The translations under genes and the position numbers were made by a program. Of a stretch of 64,000 nt of DNA, positions 34,901 to 44,524 are shown one piece after another; positions within the stretch are counted from its first letter, which is position 1; the number at the start of each line of letters is the position of its first letter. The stretch comes from Mesostigma viride (lineage: Eukaryota > Streptophyta > Mesostigmatophyceae > Mesostigmatales > Mesostigmataceae): contig RPFO01002028.1 of assembly GCA_009746045.1 (NCBI GenBank), positions 93,426-157,425 of the forward strand, given 5' to 3'. A model generated the notes under the pieces. It saw only the letters and a list, made by a program, of their open reading frames with translations, was not told where the DNA came from and did not search any database.

Positions 34901-37900
34901 TCTCCTCATGCGCGATGTGCTGCTGGCCACCTGTTTGGACACCTGTAATCCTGCCTGTCGTCGTCTGCCATCGGTGATGACCCACCTGTGCCCATGCCTG
35001 GCCATGGCACCGCGGCCACCCGTGTGCTCCCACGTGCCAGGAAGGAGGAGTCCAAGACGCTGGCCACGCAGCTGGCCTCGATGGAGGCGGAGCATAGTGC
35101 CGAGCGCGGCCGGCTGGTGCGGCGCGTGGAGGAGCTGGCGCAGCAGCTGGAGGCACTGCACAAGGAGCGCGGGGTCGCGATGGAACAGCTGGTCTACCTG
35201 CAGCAGGTGGGTGGCTGCTGGCGAAGGTGCGGCCGGTGATGGGACCGCTGGTGCACCTGCAGCAGGTGAGCAACCACCAGAGTACCACCATCCCTGAAGC
35301 ATATGACCGTTAGCCTGCCTGCAGCCGGTGATTGGGGGAGTTGGCCCCCAAGGGGAACCGCGCCAAGTCTGCAACTGGGTGCATGGCGCAGCAGTTTGCC
35401 CCTCCAAAACACCGCACTGGCTCGCCGAGCATTTTCGCCCAGGACACTAGCCATGAACACGCTCATTCATTATAGCATAATTAACTTTGCTTGCATGTGT
35501 AGCCTGTATTTTCATAAAAGGATTTAAAATTAACCTAGGAAAGTGGGGTGTTCTACCATCCGGCACCCCTGGTACAGAAAAATATGAAACATTCTTTACG
35601 GCCCATAAGCGACCCGCCCCATGCATCCCTCGTGGTCTAGTTCCCGACCTGTGAAATGAGTCGCTGCCACCTGTACAGTAGACACACCTCTACCTTTTGT
35701 ACGTGCCACATGCAAGTTATGGACGAAGCTGAGATGGAAAGGCATGCCAGCCAACACCTGCCTCTTTGTCCGCTTGGGACCCTTGTTGTCCTCACCTCTT
35801 CACCAAAAGCTTCCTTTTTTGCCTCATTGCCGGCGCACCTTGCCCGCGGACATCTCGCCTCCGCACCTCCTCACCACTGGTTTGCCCTCTTCCTCGTCCG
35901 TGTGTGCAGGAGGTGGACTCGCTGCGTCCCGCTCTCAAGGCGGCGGAGAAGCGGGCATCGGAGCTGAGTGCGCAGGTGGGAGGGTGGGGGTGTGCGGATG
36001 AACAGCTGGTCATGGGATGGGAAGATGAGCTCACAGGTTGGGGGATGGGGTGGGAGCATGGCAGAGGCTTGCTGGTCCGCGAATGCGGACCGTTGGCCCA
36101 GCCCCTGCGATTGTGGTTGCTCTGTTTGCTTAAGGCTGGATTATATATGAATTCAAAAAGTCACGGCACTTGGCTCTCCAAGCTACCAATCCAGTCTATA
36201 GGATTTCTTTTTCCGGCTGTGCAGGCTCATCTTTCTGCATGGTTCCTGGCCAAGGAGTGAATGCGGTCGCCGCATGTTTCATGCGACGAGTTTCACCGGT
36301 TTTACCATCGCAGGACGTGCTTTTGAAGCCTGCGGATAATGGCACCCATTCTTTTATGCCAGGGGCCAAGTTGCGCATGCACGTCTCGCTGCTAACTGGT
36401 TCAAGTTTCTTTACTTTCCCACGCGGTTATTCGTTGTGTATTTGTGACATGACCGGCCTGCCCTTCCGTGCCCCCCCCCCCCCCCACCGCTCTCGCTTGA
36501 CAGATGTCGGTGGTTCTTGACAATGAGGAGGGCCTCATCCGCGCCAAGGGCTCACTTCATATCCTTTACAACTCCTGTCATGTGTGCCCTGTGCCACTAG
36601 GATGGTGCTTTCATTTATGCTGGTACCTTGCACGTGCTGATCTTCCTTGTTGGACACGTGTTGAAGCACGTTTCTTAAGCATCATTCTTCCCCTGGTCAG
36701 GAACAGCCCCCTTAGGCCCCCCCAAATGCTCCTTAACTAGTCCCCCTCTCGCCTGCGCTGCGGAACCCTGCTGACGCCACAATCGGAGCTTGACAAGCTA
36801 AAGCTGGCGAACGCACGGCTTGAGCGGCAGCGTGACGGCCTGCAGATCAAATTTGGCGCGATGGCGGATAAGGAGAATGTTGTGGACGCGCGGTCGTCAC
36901 ACGCGGAGCAGGTGAGGAGGGGCAAGGCTGCAATGTCACGCGTAGTTCGGGTTGATCATGACAACGGGTAGCCCGCACATGAGGCTAGTCCATCATCCAG
37001 GCCATGGATCATGATGATGTGAGGGATGCGCCTGGCCGATGATGGTGTTGCTGAAGATGGGTGTGTGGACAGGTGTCCCGCTATCACTGATTCTGACTGG
37101 ACTCACATGCGGGCGATTTAGGACTTCTCAACGGTGCTGCGTGGCATGTGGGAAGAGTATGTGGTCTTGGGCCCGACTTGGTTAAGCCATGACTAAGCTG
37201 TTGTGGACCGTACTCTTGGCCACCCACCCACCGCCCCTTTCCCACCACAAAGGAGCCATATTCCAGCCTGCTTCTTGTTCATACTGCCAGCTGAGTAGCT
37301 AGGCCAGTTATAACCAACCTGGTTGGATGCTTTTGTGTTGGGGTGGGGGGGCGAGCAACGGGGGAGGGGGGGGGGGTTAAGAACATTGGTGTTTTAAGGG
37401 GAATAGTGTGGCGGCTATGTGCCAGCTCTGTAATAATTTGCTCCAATAAGTACTTGCATGCGCAGAAGAGTATTGCACCTGTCTCATAATTTGGCCTCTC
37501 TTATACTAGCGGCGAAATATGCGGGGTTGGTTGGATACATGCATGGGCTCATTGGTGGAATGGTAGATGGGCCATCATGAATGGGCAGGTGGGGAGGCAA
37601 CGTTGGCAACTGTCTACTTGGTGTAGAGCTGGGCTGGCTGGGTTAGCAGGGATTATGAGCCGCCAAGAGGTAACATAGAGACATAGAATGAAAATGGCAT
37701 GGAGAATGGACGCATGCGTATGTTTGTCTCCTTGATACGTATATGTGGCCTCTCCTCGCAATTCTCTTTTCCTGCGTACATGAGTATATCACGCTGTCTG
37801 CGGGTGCGCTGTCACTGCGCGCATTGTGAAAGACAACCAGGCATGGGCCCACAGCATGCAGGGTGATATATCTCCTTTTCTTTGGAATCCTTGCTTCACT

Positions 37901-38035
37901 TACTCAGATTCTGTGTGTAAGTGCTCTTCTGCCAATGCATGTCCTTTGTTTCAGGTCGCCTTGATGAAGAAGTTGCAAGAAATAAAGGATGAAAAAGCAG
38001 GAATACAGAAAGTGCTAACAGGGTCTGTCCTGTAA
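15920..38035 (+). CDS. SCLT1: SCLT1-like centriolar distal-appendage coiled-coil protein, 26 exons
   Basis: SCLT1 is a distal-appendage protein that docks the mother centriole or basal body to membrane at the start of ciliogenesis. Exons, joined in a consistent reading frame: 15920-16055, 16576-16778, 20427-20563, ~20923-21010, ~21063-21183, 21798-21922, 22855-22934, 23720-23847, 24402-24475, ~25334-25426, 25908-25997, 26585-26631, 27071-27132, 27970-28021, 28851-29058, 30260-30303, 30973-31066, 31805-31855, 32422-32472, 33222-33284, 33766-33872, 35041-35206, 35910-35975, 36504-36558, 36781-36911, 37955-38035 (TAA). The product is about 860 residues, against about 690 in human. Almost all of it is heptad-like coiled coil. 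Diagnostic matches to SCLT1 are the N-terminal MEVLPPLLRAYDLRIEELE followed by GENERLSEEM, the late KWKEESKTLATQL block, and the AEKRASELSAQMSVV end. A Gly/Pro-rich linker lies in exon 15. The least certain boundaries are exons 4, 5, 10, 18 and 25. Confidence 0.8.
16773..17012 (+). repeat. Repeated donor-site segment with GC/GT tracts after exon 2
   Basis: 'GGAAG|GTGGGC' at the exon 2 donor (16774-16784) recurs at about 16839-16849 and, as 'GTAAG|GTGGGC', at about 16996-17007. Between copies lie GT-rich runs, a (GC)n tract at 16856-16871, a (GT)n tract at 16872-16949, and a G-run near 16953-16980. The short repeated word could be partly fortuitous in such GT-rich DNA. Confidence 0.6.
17267..18075. 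repeat. (GGTC)n tetranucleotide array
   Basis: About 200 units of GGTC, with scattered CGTC, AGTC and TGGT variants clustered at 17500-17680 and 17805-17850. The array lies in intron 2 of the SCLT1-like gene. Variant patches may mark older, less homogenised sections. The long open frames through it are repeat artefacts. Confidence 0.97.
18082..19590. repeat. 33-bp minisatellite, ~46 copies
   Basis: Each unit contains 'ggtggtgcctccttgtctct' followed by T(T/C)ATCCTGCGCAA. Variation is almost limited to a C/T switch at one position, and a G for T in 'ctggtctct' in a few units. Because 33 is divisible by three, several frames stay open throughout, giving spurious ORFs of up to 960 codons. It directly abuts the GGTC array inside intron 2. 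No sign of a real protein was seen. Confidence 0.97.
21275..21440. repeat. (GGGGA)n pentanucleotide array
   Basis: About 165 bp of GGGGA units with GGGA variants, in the intron after exon 5 of the SCLT1-like gene. On the transcribed RNA these runs of four G could form quadruplexes. A 10-bp 'acacaagcac'-type repeat precedes it at 21205-21250. Confidence 0.93.
24454..24690 (+). repeat. ~85-bp x3 repeat spanning the exon 9 donor
   Basis: The exon 9 end 'AATGAGATGGTGCAG' with its donor recurs at 24545-24560 as 'aacgagatggtgcaggcggg' and at about 24630-24650 as 'aaaaagaagttgcaggtgga'. Each copy is followed by a 'cacacat/cac' stretch and then similar AT-richer sequence. The second copy has lost the GT (gc instead), while the third still has GT. 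Confidence 0.8.
25214..25320 (+). repeat. Duplicated polypyrimidine tract before exon 10
   Basis: 'cttaccatccatcaa' followed by a C/T-rich run and 'tttgccga' occurs at 25217-25260 and again at 25271-25318. The pair lies immediately upstream of the exon 10 acceptor, so here the duplication involves the 3' splice-site side. Confidence 0.8.
29044..29146 (+). repeat. ~38-bp x3 repeat spanning the exon 15 donor
   Basis: The exon 15 end 'AGGAGGATACAG|GTACCTC' (29047-29065) recurs as 'tggaggatacagggacctc' (about 29084-29103) and as 'aggaggatgcaggtacctca' (about 29123-29142). The middle copy has lost the GT; the third retains a full donor-like site. Confidence 0.85.
31133..31244 (+). repeat. 28-bp minisatellite, 4 copies
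   Basis: Four head-to-tail units, each starting 'gctggcatattactgt' and ending 'atcctc' or 'gtcctc', lie in the intron after exon 17. Copies differ at one to three positions. Confidence 0.95.
31451..31514 (+). repeat. G-rich homopolymer-like run
   Basis: More than 60 bases of G broken only by single C or A residues, inside the intron after exon 17. It is a probable quadruplex former and a likely place for sequencing error. Confidence 0.85.
33865..34592 (+). repeat. 26-bp minisatellite, ~28 copies, made from the exon 21 splice junction
   Basis: The unit is GCCAAGTGGTGAGCAAGGAG plus GGGGAA. The first copy overlaps the real exon 21 end (GCCAAGTG at 33865-33872) and its donor GTGAGC. Each of the ~28 near-identical units therefore contains a complete copy of the exon's last eight bases and the 5' splice site. 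Only one unit (near 34558) shows a clear change. The intron continues to the acceptor at 35040. Confidence 0.95.
35189..35270 (+). repeat. ~64-bp duplication spanning the exon 22 donor
   Basis: 'CTGGTCTACCTGCAGCAG|GTGGGT' at the end of exon 22 (35189-35212) recurs as 'ctggtgcacctgcagcag|gtgagc' at about 35249-35272. The second donor, GTGAGC, is closer to consensus than the first. Use of it would add about 64 nt to the exon and shift the frame. Confidence 0.85.
36559..36780 (+). other. Candidate U12-type AT-AC intron in the SCLT1-like gene
   Basis: The intron begins ATATCCTTT (36559-36567), the exact consensus 5' splice site of minor-spliceosome AT-AC introns. It contains TCCTTAAC (36730-36737), the exact U12 branch-site consensus, and ends in AC at 36780. 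Removing it joins LIRAKGSL to QSELDKLKLANARLERQRD in frame, giving unbroken coiled coil. The conventional alternative (donor at 36582, acceptor after TAG at 36740) inserts a proline- and cysteine-rich non-coiled segment. The weak point is the branch-to-acceptor distance of about 44 nt, longer than is usual for U12 introns. Confidence 0.6.
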
Positions 38036-38242
38036 GCAGACATTTTCGGTTATTTTACAAGTGCCAACATTTACTGTCATGAAATTGTATTTATTAGTGA
38101 GTAGCCCCCACGTAAGCGCATCGTGAGGACGTATGCTCACGCGACGCAGTTACGTGTAAATTAATTGAGTGCACAGTGAAATGGCTGGGAATGTGGTGCA
38201 ATTATAATTTAGGGGTTTACATCCCCGTGTGCATCAGCCTAC
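38036..38242. other. Probable 3' UTR and intergenic sequence after the SCLT1-like gene
   Basis: No gene is visible. The final TAA lies in 'CCTGTAAGC', which is also a good donor-like sequence, so a further downstream exon cannot be fully excluded. Confidence 0.3.
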
Positions 38243-38412
38243 CTATTGTATTGCATGGTCCGATTGAGCACCCTGTGGCATACCTGTGGCGTGAGGGAAG
38301 GGGGGGGTCTCTGCCCCCCTACCCGTTGTGCTCTCTCAGGGAAGCACTTAGGTGCTCCGTGAATCCCCAACGGGAGCACGTGTTTAGTTAATTAACTATT
38401 GTATTGCATGGT
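38243..38412 (+). mobile_element. 136-bp short retroelement with 17-bp target-site duplication
   Basis: CTATTGTATTGCATGGT is present at 38243-38259 and 38396-38412. The enclosed 136 bp contains a 'gtgaggga' G-run, 'tctctgcccccct', and then the retrotransposon 3' end: GTGCTCCGTGAATCC, CCAACGGGAGCACGTG and a TTAGTTAATTAA tail. It is either a SINE-like element using the LINE 3' end or a 5'-truncated LINE. It has no coding capacity. Confidence 0.85.
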
Positions 38413-38539
38413 TGTACAATACATCCGGCAAGCACTGAAAAATGCATGGATCCACAGTGTTGTGCCCGCAACATGCTAGCTGCTCCCACAGTAGTTGCTA
38501 GACTCTCCCAGTGAGCAGCATTCAATTGAATGAATAATT

Positions 38540-38790
38540 GAATACCTGTGGCCTGCAACTTTCGAGGCAGCGTGAGAAGGGGGTGGCGGGGTCCCATGCC
38601 CCCTTCTTGCTGTGCATCAAATACAGGGATTAATTCAAAAGGCAAACACGTGCTCCTGCTGGGGAGTCACGCAGCACGAGAGTGCTTTTAATCCCCGAGT
38701 GTGGACAGCGTGCAGGGGGCAGAGACCGGCCCCCTCCTTCCCGGCCTCATGCCACTGCACGGGTGCACACTCATCAGACCCATCGAAACG
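38540..38790. mobile_element. Further diverged copies of the same short retroelement
   Basis: At 38545-38625 a 'cagcgtgagaaggg' segment, then 'catgcccccttcttgctgtgc', resembles the 5' part of the 38260-38395 element in plus orientation. At 38645-38760 a minus-oriented copy shows the 3' hairpin complement (CACGTGCTCCTGCTGGGGAG) followed by 'gcagggggcagagaccgg'. No clean target-site duplications were found for these. Confidence 0.55.
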
Positions 38791-40292
38791 ATCCGGCATC
38801 CCCTGTGATTGCAATAAAGCTTCGATTTTGACATAGCAAAAGCATAGTGGGTGCAGTACTTGGCTGAATTACAGGGATGTACGGAACCTACTCATTTATT
38901 GAGTTTGTACCCCGTGACTCTCCGGCCCCACCGAGGCACGTGAATTGGAAGGAAGCTAGGACGGACGGACGGACTTGGAAGAAAAGCACTATGGTGCTCA
39001 CGTGTTTAGTTTATTGACTATTACTTAATTAATGCCGGATGGGTGCATGCCATGGAAGATCGATATGGCGGTCAACTCCCGCTTCCTTCTGCCCTGCGCA
39101 ATGGATCGACGTACTACTTAATTGCTATAATTGCTGATTGCCAGCGACATGTGAGCTCGATCACGTAGGTACATATATGAGCTTGACATTAATATAAGCT
39201 TGACCTTAACATACCGACGCGCTCATGCAAAATCCCATGCACATGATGCGCGCATTTACACGTGTGCAAGCTAGCTAGATAGCTCATGCGGGAGTCCATG
39301 TTGCCTATTAAACAGCGCATGAACATAGTAGTACGAATTTTTCTGTATATCTGCATCAAATATAGGCATGCAAAAAGGCCCATGGCATGACATGTACTCC
39401 ATGTTTGGATGTGCATCTCATGCAATACTGTACTTCGATGACCTCTGTGCATGCCCACTGACTGGCTACAACTGTGCATGGCTGGGCCAGTTGGCCATGC
39501 AATTGGCTGGCCAGGTGTACTACAATGCACAAGTAATTAATCATTGCTCACATATATGCATGTGCGCATGCATGGCCACGCAAACTGACAGCAAAGATTA
39601 CATGGAAGCTGGAAGCAGCTTGACATATGGACGCAGGCAGGCCTTGTCAACAGCAGCCTTGTATGGCTGCAGACCGCTGAACCCCGAGCATGCCAGATAG
39701 ATGCCATGAAAACCAGAAAGAACTCATCAGTGAACACTTCCAGAGTCGTCGTCAGATCGCTGCTGTCTATGCCGGTTCACAAGGTGGCAGGCAAGGTACT
39801 GCCAAGATATCGAGAAGACAACCAGCCAGGGGTGACAAACGATTTGCTTTGCCTAATGTTTGCATGCAGCCTGCAGGTATGGCCTGTCAGCAAGCGTTCA
39901 CCATGCATCATCGCCACGTTGTCAGGCTGCTGCAGCCCATGCACGTATGCACCGTATGCACAGGGGCCCGCCAGATGATACCGGGTCACTAGCTCTTGGC
40001 TAGTATCAGGTGGCCATGGCCATGATCGGGGCACACCTTTCAGTGGCCAGTCGCCACGTTGTGTCAACTGCCAGCACTTGGCTGTGTGAGGTGTTCAACT
40101 TCCGTTAGGAACGTGCATCCAGGGAATCACCCGCGCAGCCGGTGACACGGCCTCCAGCCATGCTGGTTCCCCTCCCCCCATGCCGACTGCGCCCACTGAG
40201 AAGCGATGCTTGTCGGTGCCCACCCGCAAGTTGCCCCGTGCTAGGCGGTGGGACACGACAACCATGTCCCATGCTAGGCAGTAGGACACGAC
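38791..40292. other. Mostly unassigned sequence
   Basis: A 'ggtgctcacgtgtttagttta' stretch (38992-39012) may be another retrotransposon 3'-end remnant. At 40228-40292 a ~34-bp unit containing 'ggacacgaca' and 'atgctaggc' is present twice, directly next to the last exon of the VHL-domain gene. Later exons of that gene may lie here but could not be identified. Confidence 0.35.
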
Positions 40293-42854
40293 ATGTCAGG
40301 GATGACAGGAACCCTGGGCGCCGCCTTCTCGATGATGGAGTAGACCACGTGCAGCGGCAGCAGGTCCAGGTACTGCCCCTCTCGCTGCTGGCTGCCGTCA
40401 CACGCAAACGCACCCACACTGGCTGCCGGCATGCTGCTGCATGGCGGTGCGGCCATGCATGAGAAGGCGTTGACGTGGGGGTAGAAGGTGGCGCCGCCCC
40501 GCACCAGCCAGGGGAGGGGGGGGCACGCGGCGCCACTGTTGGCGGTGGCGGTGCGCGGACTGTGGCCCGCCTGCGGTGGCCGCATGCGAGGCATGAACAA
40601 CGTGAGGCAGGCGGGGCAAAGCAGCACAGATTCATTGAATTCACACGTAGACTGTGTCACGCATGCATAGGTGGTACCGATGCGCTGGCTACGATGTAAA
40701 ACGACAAGTAACAAAGAGCTACGCTGCGCAAGCTTGGGTTGCTCCATCAGTCCATCGGAATTAGTGGATGTTACACGTGTCTTGCTCGTGGGTTCAATAG
40801 AGCAAGGTGGCATCCGCTGATGCAGGTTGGTGCCAATCATTATTCATGAGTCCTATACGGCCATACCGGCAACTGTCCTATACCTGCACCGCACAGGCCC
40901 ATGCGCATGTTGTGGTGCCAACGGTAGAGTGTGCAAGTGGCAGCATTATACAGCAGCTGCGCGGTATGAAGTGTAGTGCACACATGGAGACGTGGCATGC
41001 GGCGACCTGCTTACAAACAGTGCTGCAGATAATCGCCACGGTCTCGACAATGGGTGGGGATACAGTGTCGGTTCCCATGCTCCGACGCACAATGTCACCT
41101 GCTTTACCTGACACCACAGCCAAGTGTCCTCACTTGTGCAGACTAGTACCATGAGCATCACCCAGCAGGCAGCCATGGCTTCACGAGGTGATAGGGTAGA
41201 GAGATCGTGCCATGGTGGCTCTACGAAAATGGTGGCTTGTGAAGACCCACACCCAGAGACCCACACTCCAACACGGCACGGTCGCGGATGCGCGCGGTCA
41301 GGTGGAGTACCTGCTGGCACGCGCGGTGGTGGCAGAGCAGCAGCGTGCGGGCCGCCAGCTGGAAGCCGTGCGGGAAGCGGTGGTGCTCATCAGGGCTCCA
41401 CGCGAGCGACGGCGGTTGCTCAATGGCCACCCAAACCGGCTTGTGGTCCACACCAACGGTGGGCAGTAGCGCCTGCACACAAGAGGGGAGAGGGGGGGGG
41501 GAGACGGACCACAGGGGGTTGACACAGAGAGAGGGATCAGCATAACTGGCCACGGAGAGGGGGTAGAGAAGGATGTGTCGCATCCCTTCCCTCAGACAGC
41601 AGGTAGTCCTGACCACACCTTCTTTAAAAGTAGCCACGGCTTCTTTATAGTATTTTGCTGCAATGGAGGCATGGTATTGATGGGCTGGTGACAAGACATG
41701 AAAATAAATAAAAAAGGGCTGCGCACAGTGGCCAGGTAATGCGATGGGGCGCAGAACCCAGCCACAGTTGCACACACCAGCCTGGTGACCACGTTAGTGC
41801 CATGGAGTTGGCGATGGCCACATGGATGGCCACGTTGTGGTGATGACCATAGGGAGTGCCGACTGTTCACCGAGGCTTATAGCCAACAGCCGCATGCTGA
41901 AGGGGAAAAAATGGATGTGCACGCACACACAGGCACACACTAAACTGTATGGTGTAGATGCCAAGGCAGCAAGCTTCCAAGCATGCAGGGGAATGCCCGG
42001 TTGCTGCATAATGAGAGGACATCCATACCACGGGTACAGTCAATCCATCACGCCTTCCCTGCTAAGAGCAGCATGCCAGGGACACTTACTGGCATGCCAT
42101 TGATGAGCAACACGTCCTTGGTATGGGCATCCCTTGCTACCCATGGGTGGGTAACATAGGTTTGCTGCTTGTGTGTACCGCCAGGCTTAATGGTCCGATA
42201 GATGATCTGTCGAGCGTATTCAAGGGATGTGAGGGCCAACAGCTGAGAAATTAGACCGTCATTGCATTAGAGAGCGGAGTTGAGCTAGGCCAACGCCTAG
42301 CTTAAATTCACCACAAAAAATAGCAGGCAAGCAAACAACCGAGGCATTTCTGCACGTTCTTTTGCGTGACAGCGAGCAGCTTACCTCCTTGCCGGCGTAA
42401 TCAAGCCAAGCTAAGTCTACAGGACTGTGGTGGCGATTGACGAACCCGACGCGGGTTTCATAGTCGCAGCTCTTTGATTTCAATCCTCGAAAAGGACACT
42501 TCGGCTCACTCGGTTCCGAGAGGCATGCCTCGCTGAATTTTGAAGTGGTAATTCCAGTGTCGGTCGTCGGCGATGCACCGAAGGAGCCGGAGCGACAAAG
42601 TGACGACAGCCACGACATTCCAGCTAACCGGACCATGGCATTCCCAACGCAATATTGTAATCCGACCCAAAGATAACCCATTAACACGAAGCCTGTGCCT
42701 AGAAGCAGAATCACGACTGTGCGGGCAGGCTTGAAACGATCATTAAAAGGCAGAAAAAACACAGATATTGCACCACCTGTGGTATAAAGCACAGGAATCT
42801 GGGCACAGCCTGCAGCATAGACCGGGCGACCAGCTACAGTAACTAAAGGAATTA
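40293..42854 (-). CDS. VHL beta-domain protein, membrane-anchored, 5 exons visible
   Basis: Minus-strand exons: ~42854-42385 (5' end unresolved), 42242-42090, ~41896-41780, 41472-41311, 40651-40293. The first two join in phase 0 and give VGFVNRHHSPVDLAWLDYAG, then IIYRTIKPGGTHKQQTYVTH and PWVARDAHTKDVLLINGMP. This follows the VHL beta-domain pattern (xFxNRSPxxVxxxWLxFxG, PPG, H-x-W-x-x-RDA, L-x-VN). In animals VHL is the substrate receptor of a cullin-2 ubiquitin ligase that reads hydroxyproline. A hydrophobic segment (VVILLLGTGFVLMGYLWVGL) precedes the domain and suggests membrane anchoring. Later exons carry VDHKPVWVAIEQPPSLAWSP, HHRFPHGFQLAARTLLLCHH and a LLPLHVVYSIIEKAAPRV helix that could be an F-box- or VHL-box-like cullin-adaptor segment. 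Exon 3 has an in-frame TGA in the expected phase and resembles exon 4, so it may be a decayed duplicate that is skipped. Confidence 0.7.
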
Positions 42855-42882
42855 CTGCATCATACGCGGAAATTAAGCGCAG

Positions 42883-43381
42883 TTATCTCGGCTGAGAACG
42901 ACAATAAATATTATACTTGTCACGTCAACCCTGCCTCCCGTCAGCTTTGGGAGGTGGATGCATGCTGACTGGCATTGGAGGCGCCTCGTAAAAACAGGCG
43001 TGCGGGGCGTGGCAAGCAAGATAAGGGGAATTCCCCTGCTTCCTCCCCTTGAGGAGAACGCTGAGACCCTTCCTTCTTCCTCCACCCTTTGGAGTTTGGA
43101 GGCGCGGACAAATAGCCGCGCGGCAGGGCGTGGGAGGCACTGGGCACATGTCGCGACGTGCGTCGTCCTCGCGTCTTGTCAACAGGCTGTCAACTGTCAT
43201 CTCAAGTGTGGAACGGCCGGAACGCGCAACAGGCGGGAAGAAATGTGAAATATCAGTAACCCGGTCTGAGCACCCAGAGCACGGGTCTGACGAATTTGTT
43301 CTTGTCAGATATGGGAAAAGCACACGCGGAAGAAAGGAAGATTACTGCAAAGTTGTTTTTTTTTGTTGTTGTTGTCGTACA
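42883..43381. other. Unassigned sequence upstream of the VHL-domain gene
   Basis: The 5' exon(s) of the minus-strand VHL-domain gene must lie here or beyond the GTT array. A minus-strand open frame at 42925-43323 is possible but has no motif or clear splice donor. Confidence 0.3.
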
Positions 43382-43842
<461 letters not shown>

Positions 43843-44057
43843 GTCCCACGCCGCACATGGGCAGCAGAGAATCTATAGTTGTACTACTGCGTGGGATTCA
43901 ACAGCATAACTAACTTTAACTACTGTAACTGTACGGTACAGTAGGGGATGCCGTGCCTTGCTTGATCATGCCATGCAACCCAAGGGGGCCGCAAGGCCAC
44001 GGCCCAAAGGCTACAGTGTACAGTACAGTATGCTGTACAGTATGCGGAATGCGGAGG

Positions 44058-44250
44058 CTTTGCGGGTTGCGGGTTGCGGGTTGCGGGTTGCGGGTTGCGG
44101 GTTGCGGCCTTGGGGGCTGATGCGGTATTTCTTATTCCGGGGCCCAATGGCCGGCGCCGCGCCAGACTCGCCCGCCTTTGGGCTTTGGGCGTCTTGGAAT
44201 TGGGCTTTGGGCGTCTTGGAAGTTGGCTTTGGGCGTTTGCGCTTTTGGAT
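44058..44250. repeat. GGGTTGC heptamer tandem and short 'ggcgtcttgg' repeats
   Basis: At 44058-44106 GGGTTGC is repeated about seven times. At 44175-44245 a unit around 'tttgggcgtcttgga' is present three times. The heptamer is G-rich like a telomere repeat, but the tract is short and internal. Confidence 0.85.
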
Positions 44251-44524
44251 TTCTACACTACACTGGTACTACGTAAAAAAGCACAGACTGGTGCAGCGTA
44301 ACATCCATACAACGTAAAATTACCGCCGCACATGAGGCCGGCAGCAATAAACTGGCAGCCAGCAAGAACCGGACAATGGCGTCGGTTGCTGGTATTTCAC
44401 TTACACTTCACAGACTGCTTTGGAGTTTTGAGCATTTCCAGGCTAACCGAACTTAACATATTACCACATACAGCCTAGGAGGCTCCGGCGTAGTTCTTAA
44501 GCAGGAGCGTCCCGGCCGTTTCCA

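Noticed and set aside
36582-36740. Ordinary GT-AG intron between SCLT1-like exons 24 and 25
   Set aside because: It is possible in phase, but it inserts a Pro/Cys-rich stretch into the coiled coil, uses a weak donor and starts the exon right after an in-frame TAG. The AT-AC model fits better, though cDNA is needed.
44058-44106. Telomere-like G-rich heptamer tandem
   Set aside because: It is only about seven copies, is internal, and does not match a standard plant, algal or ciliate telomere unit closely enough.
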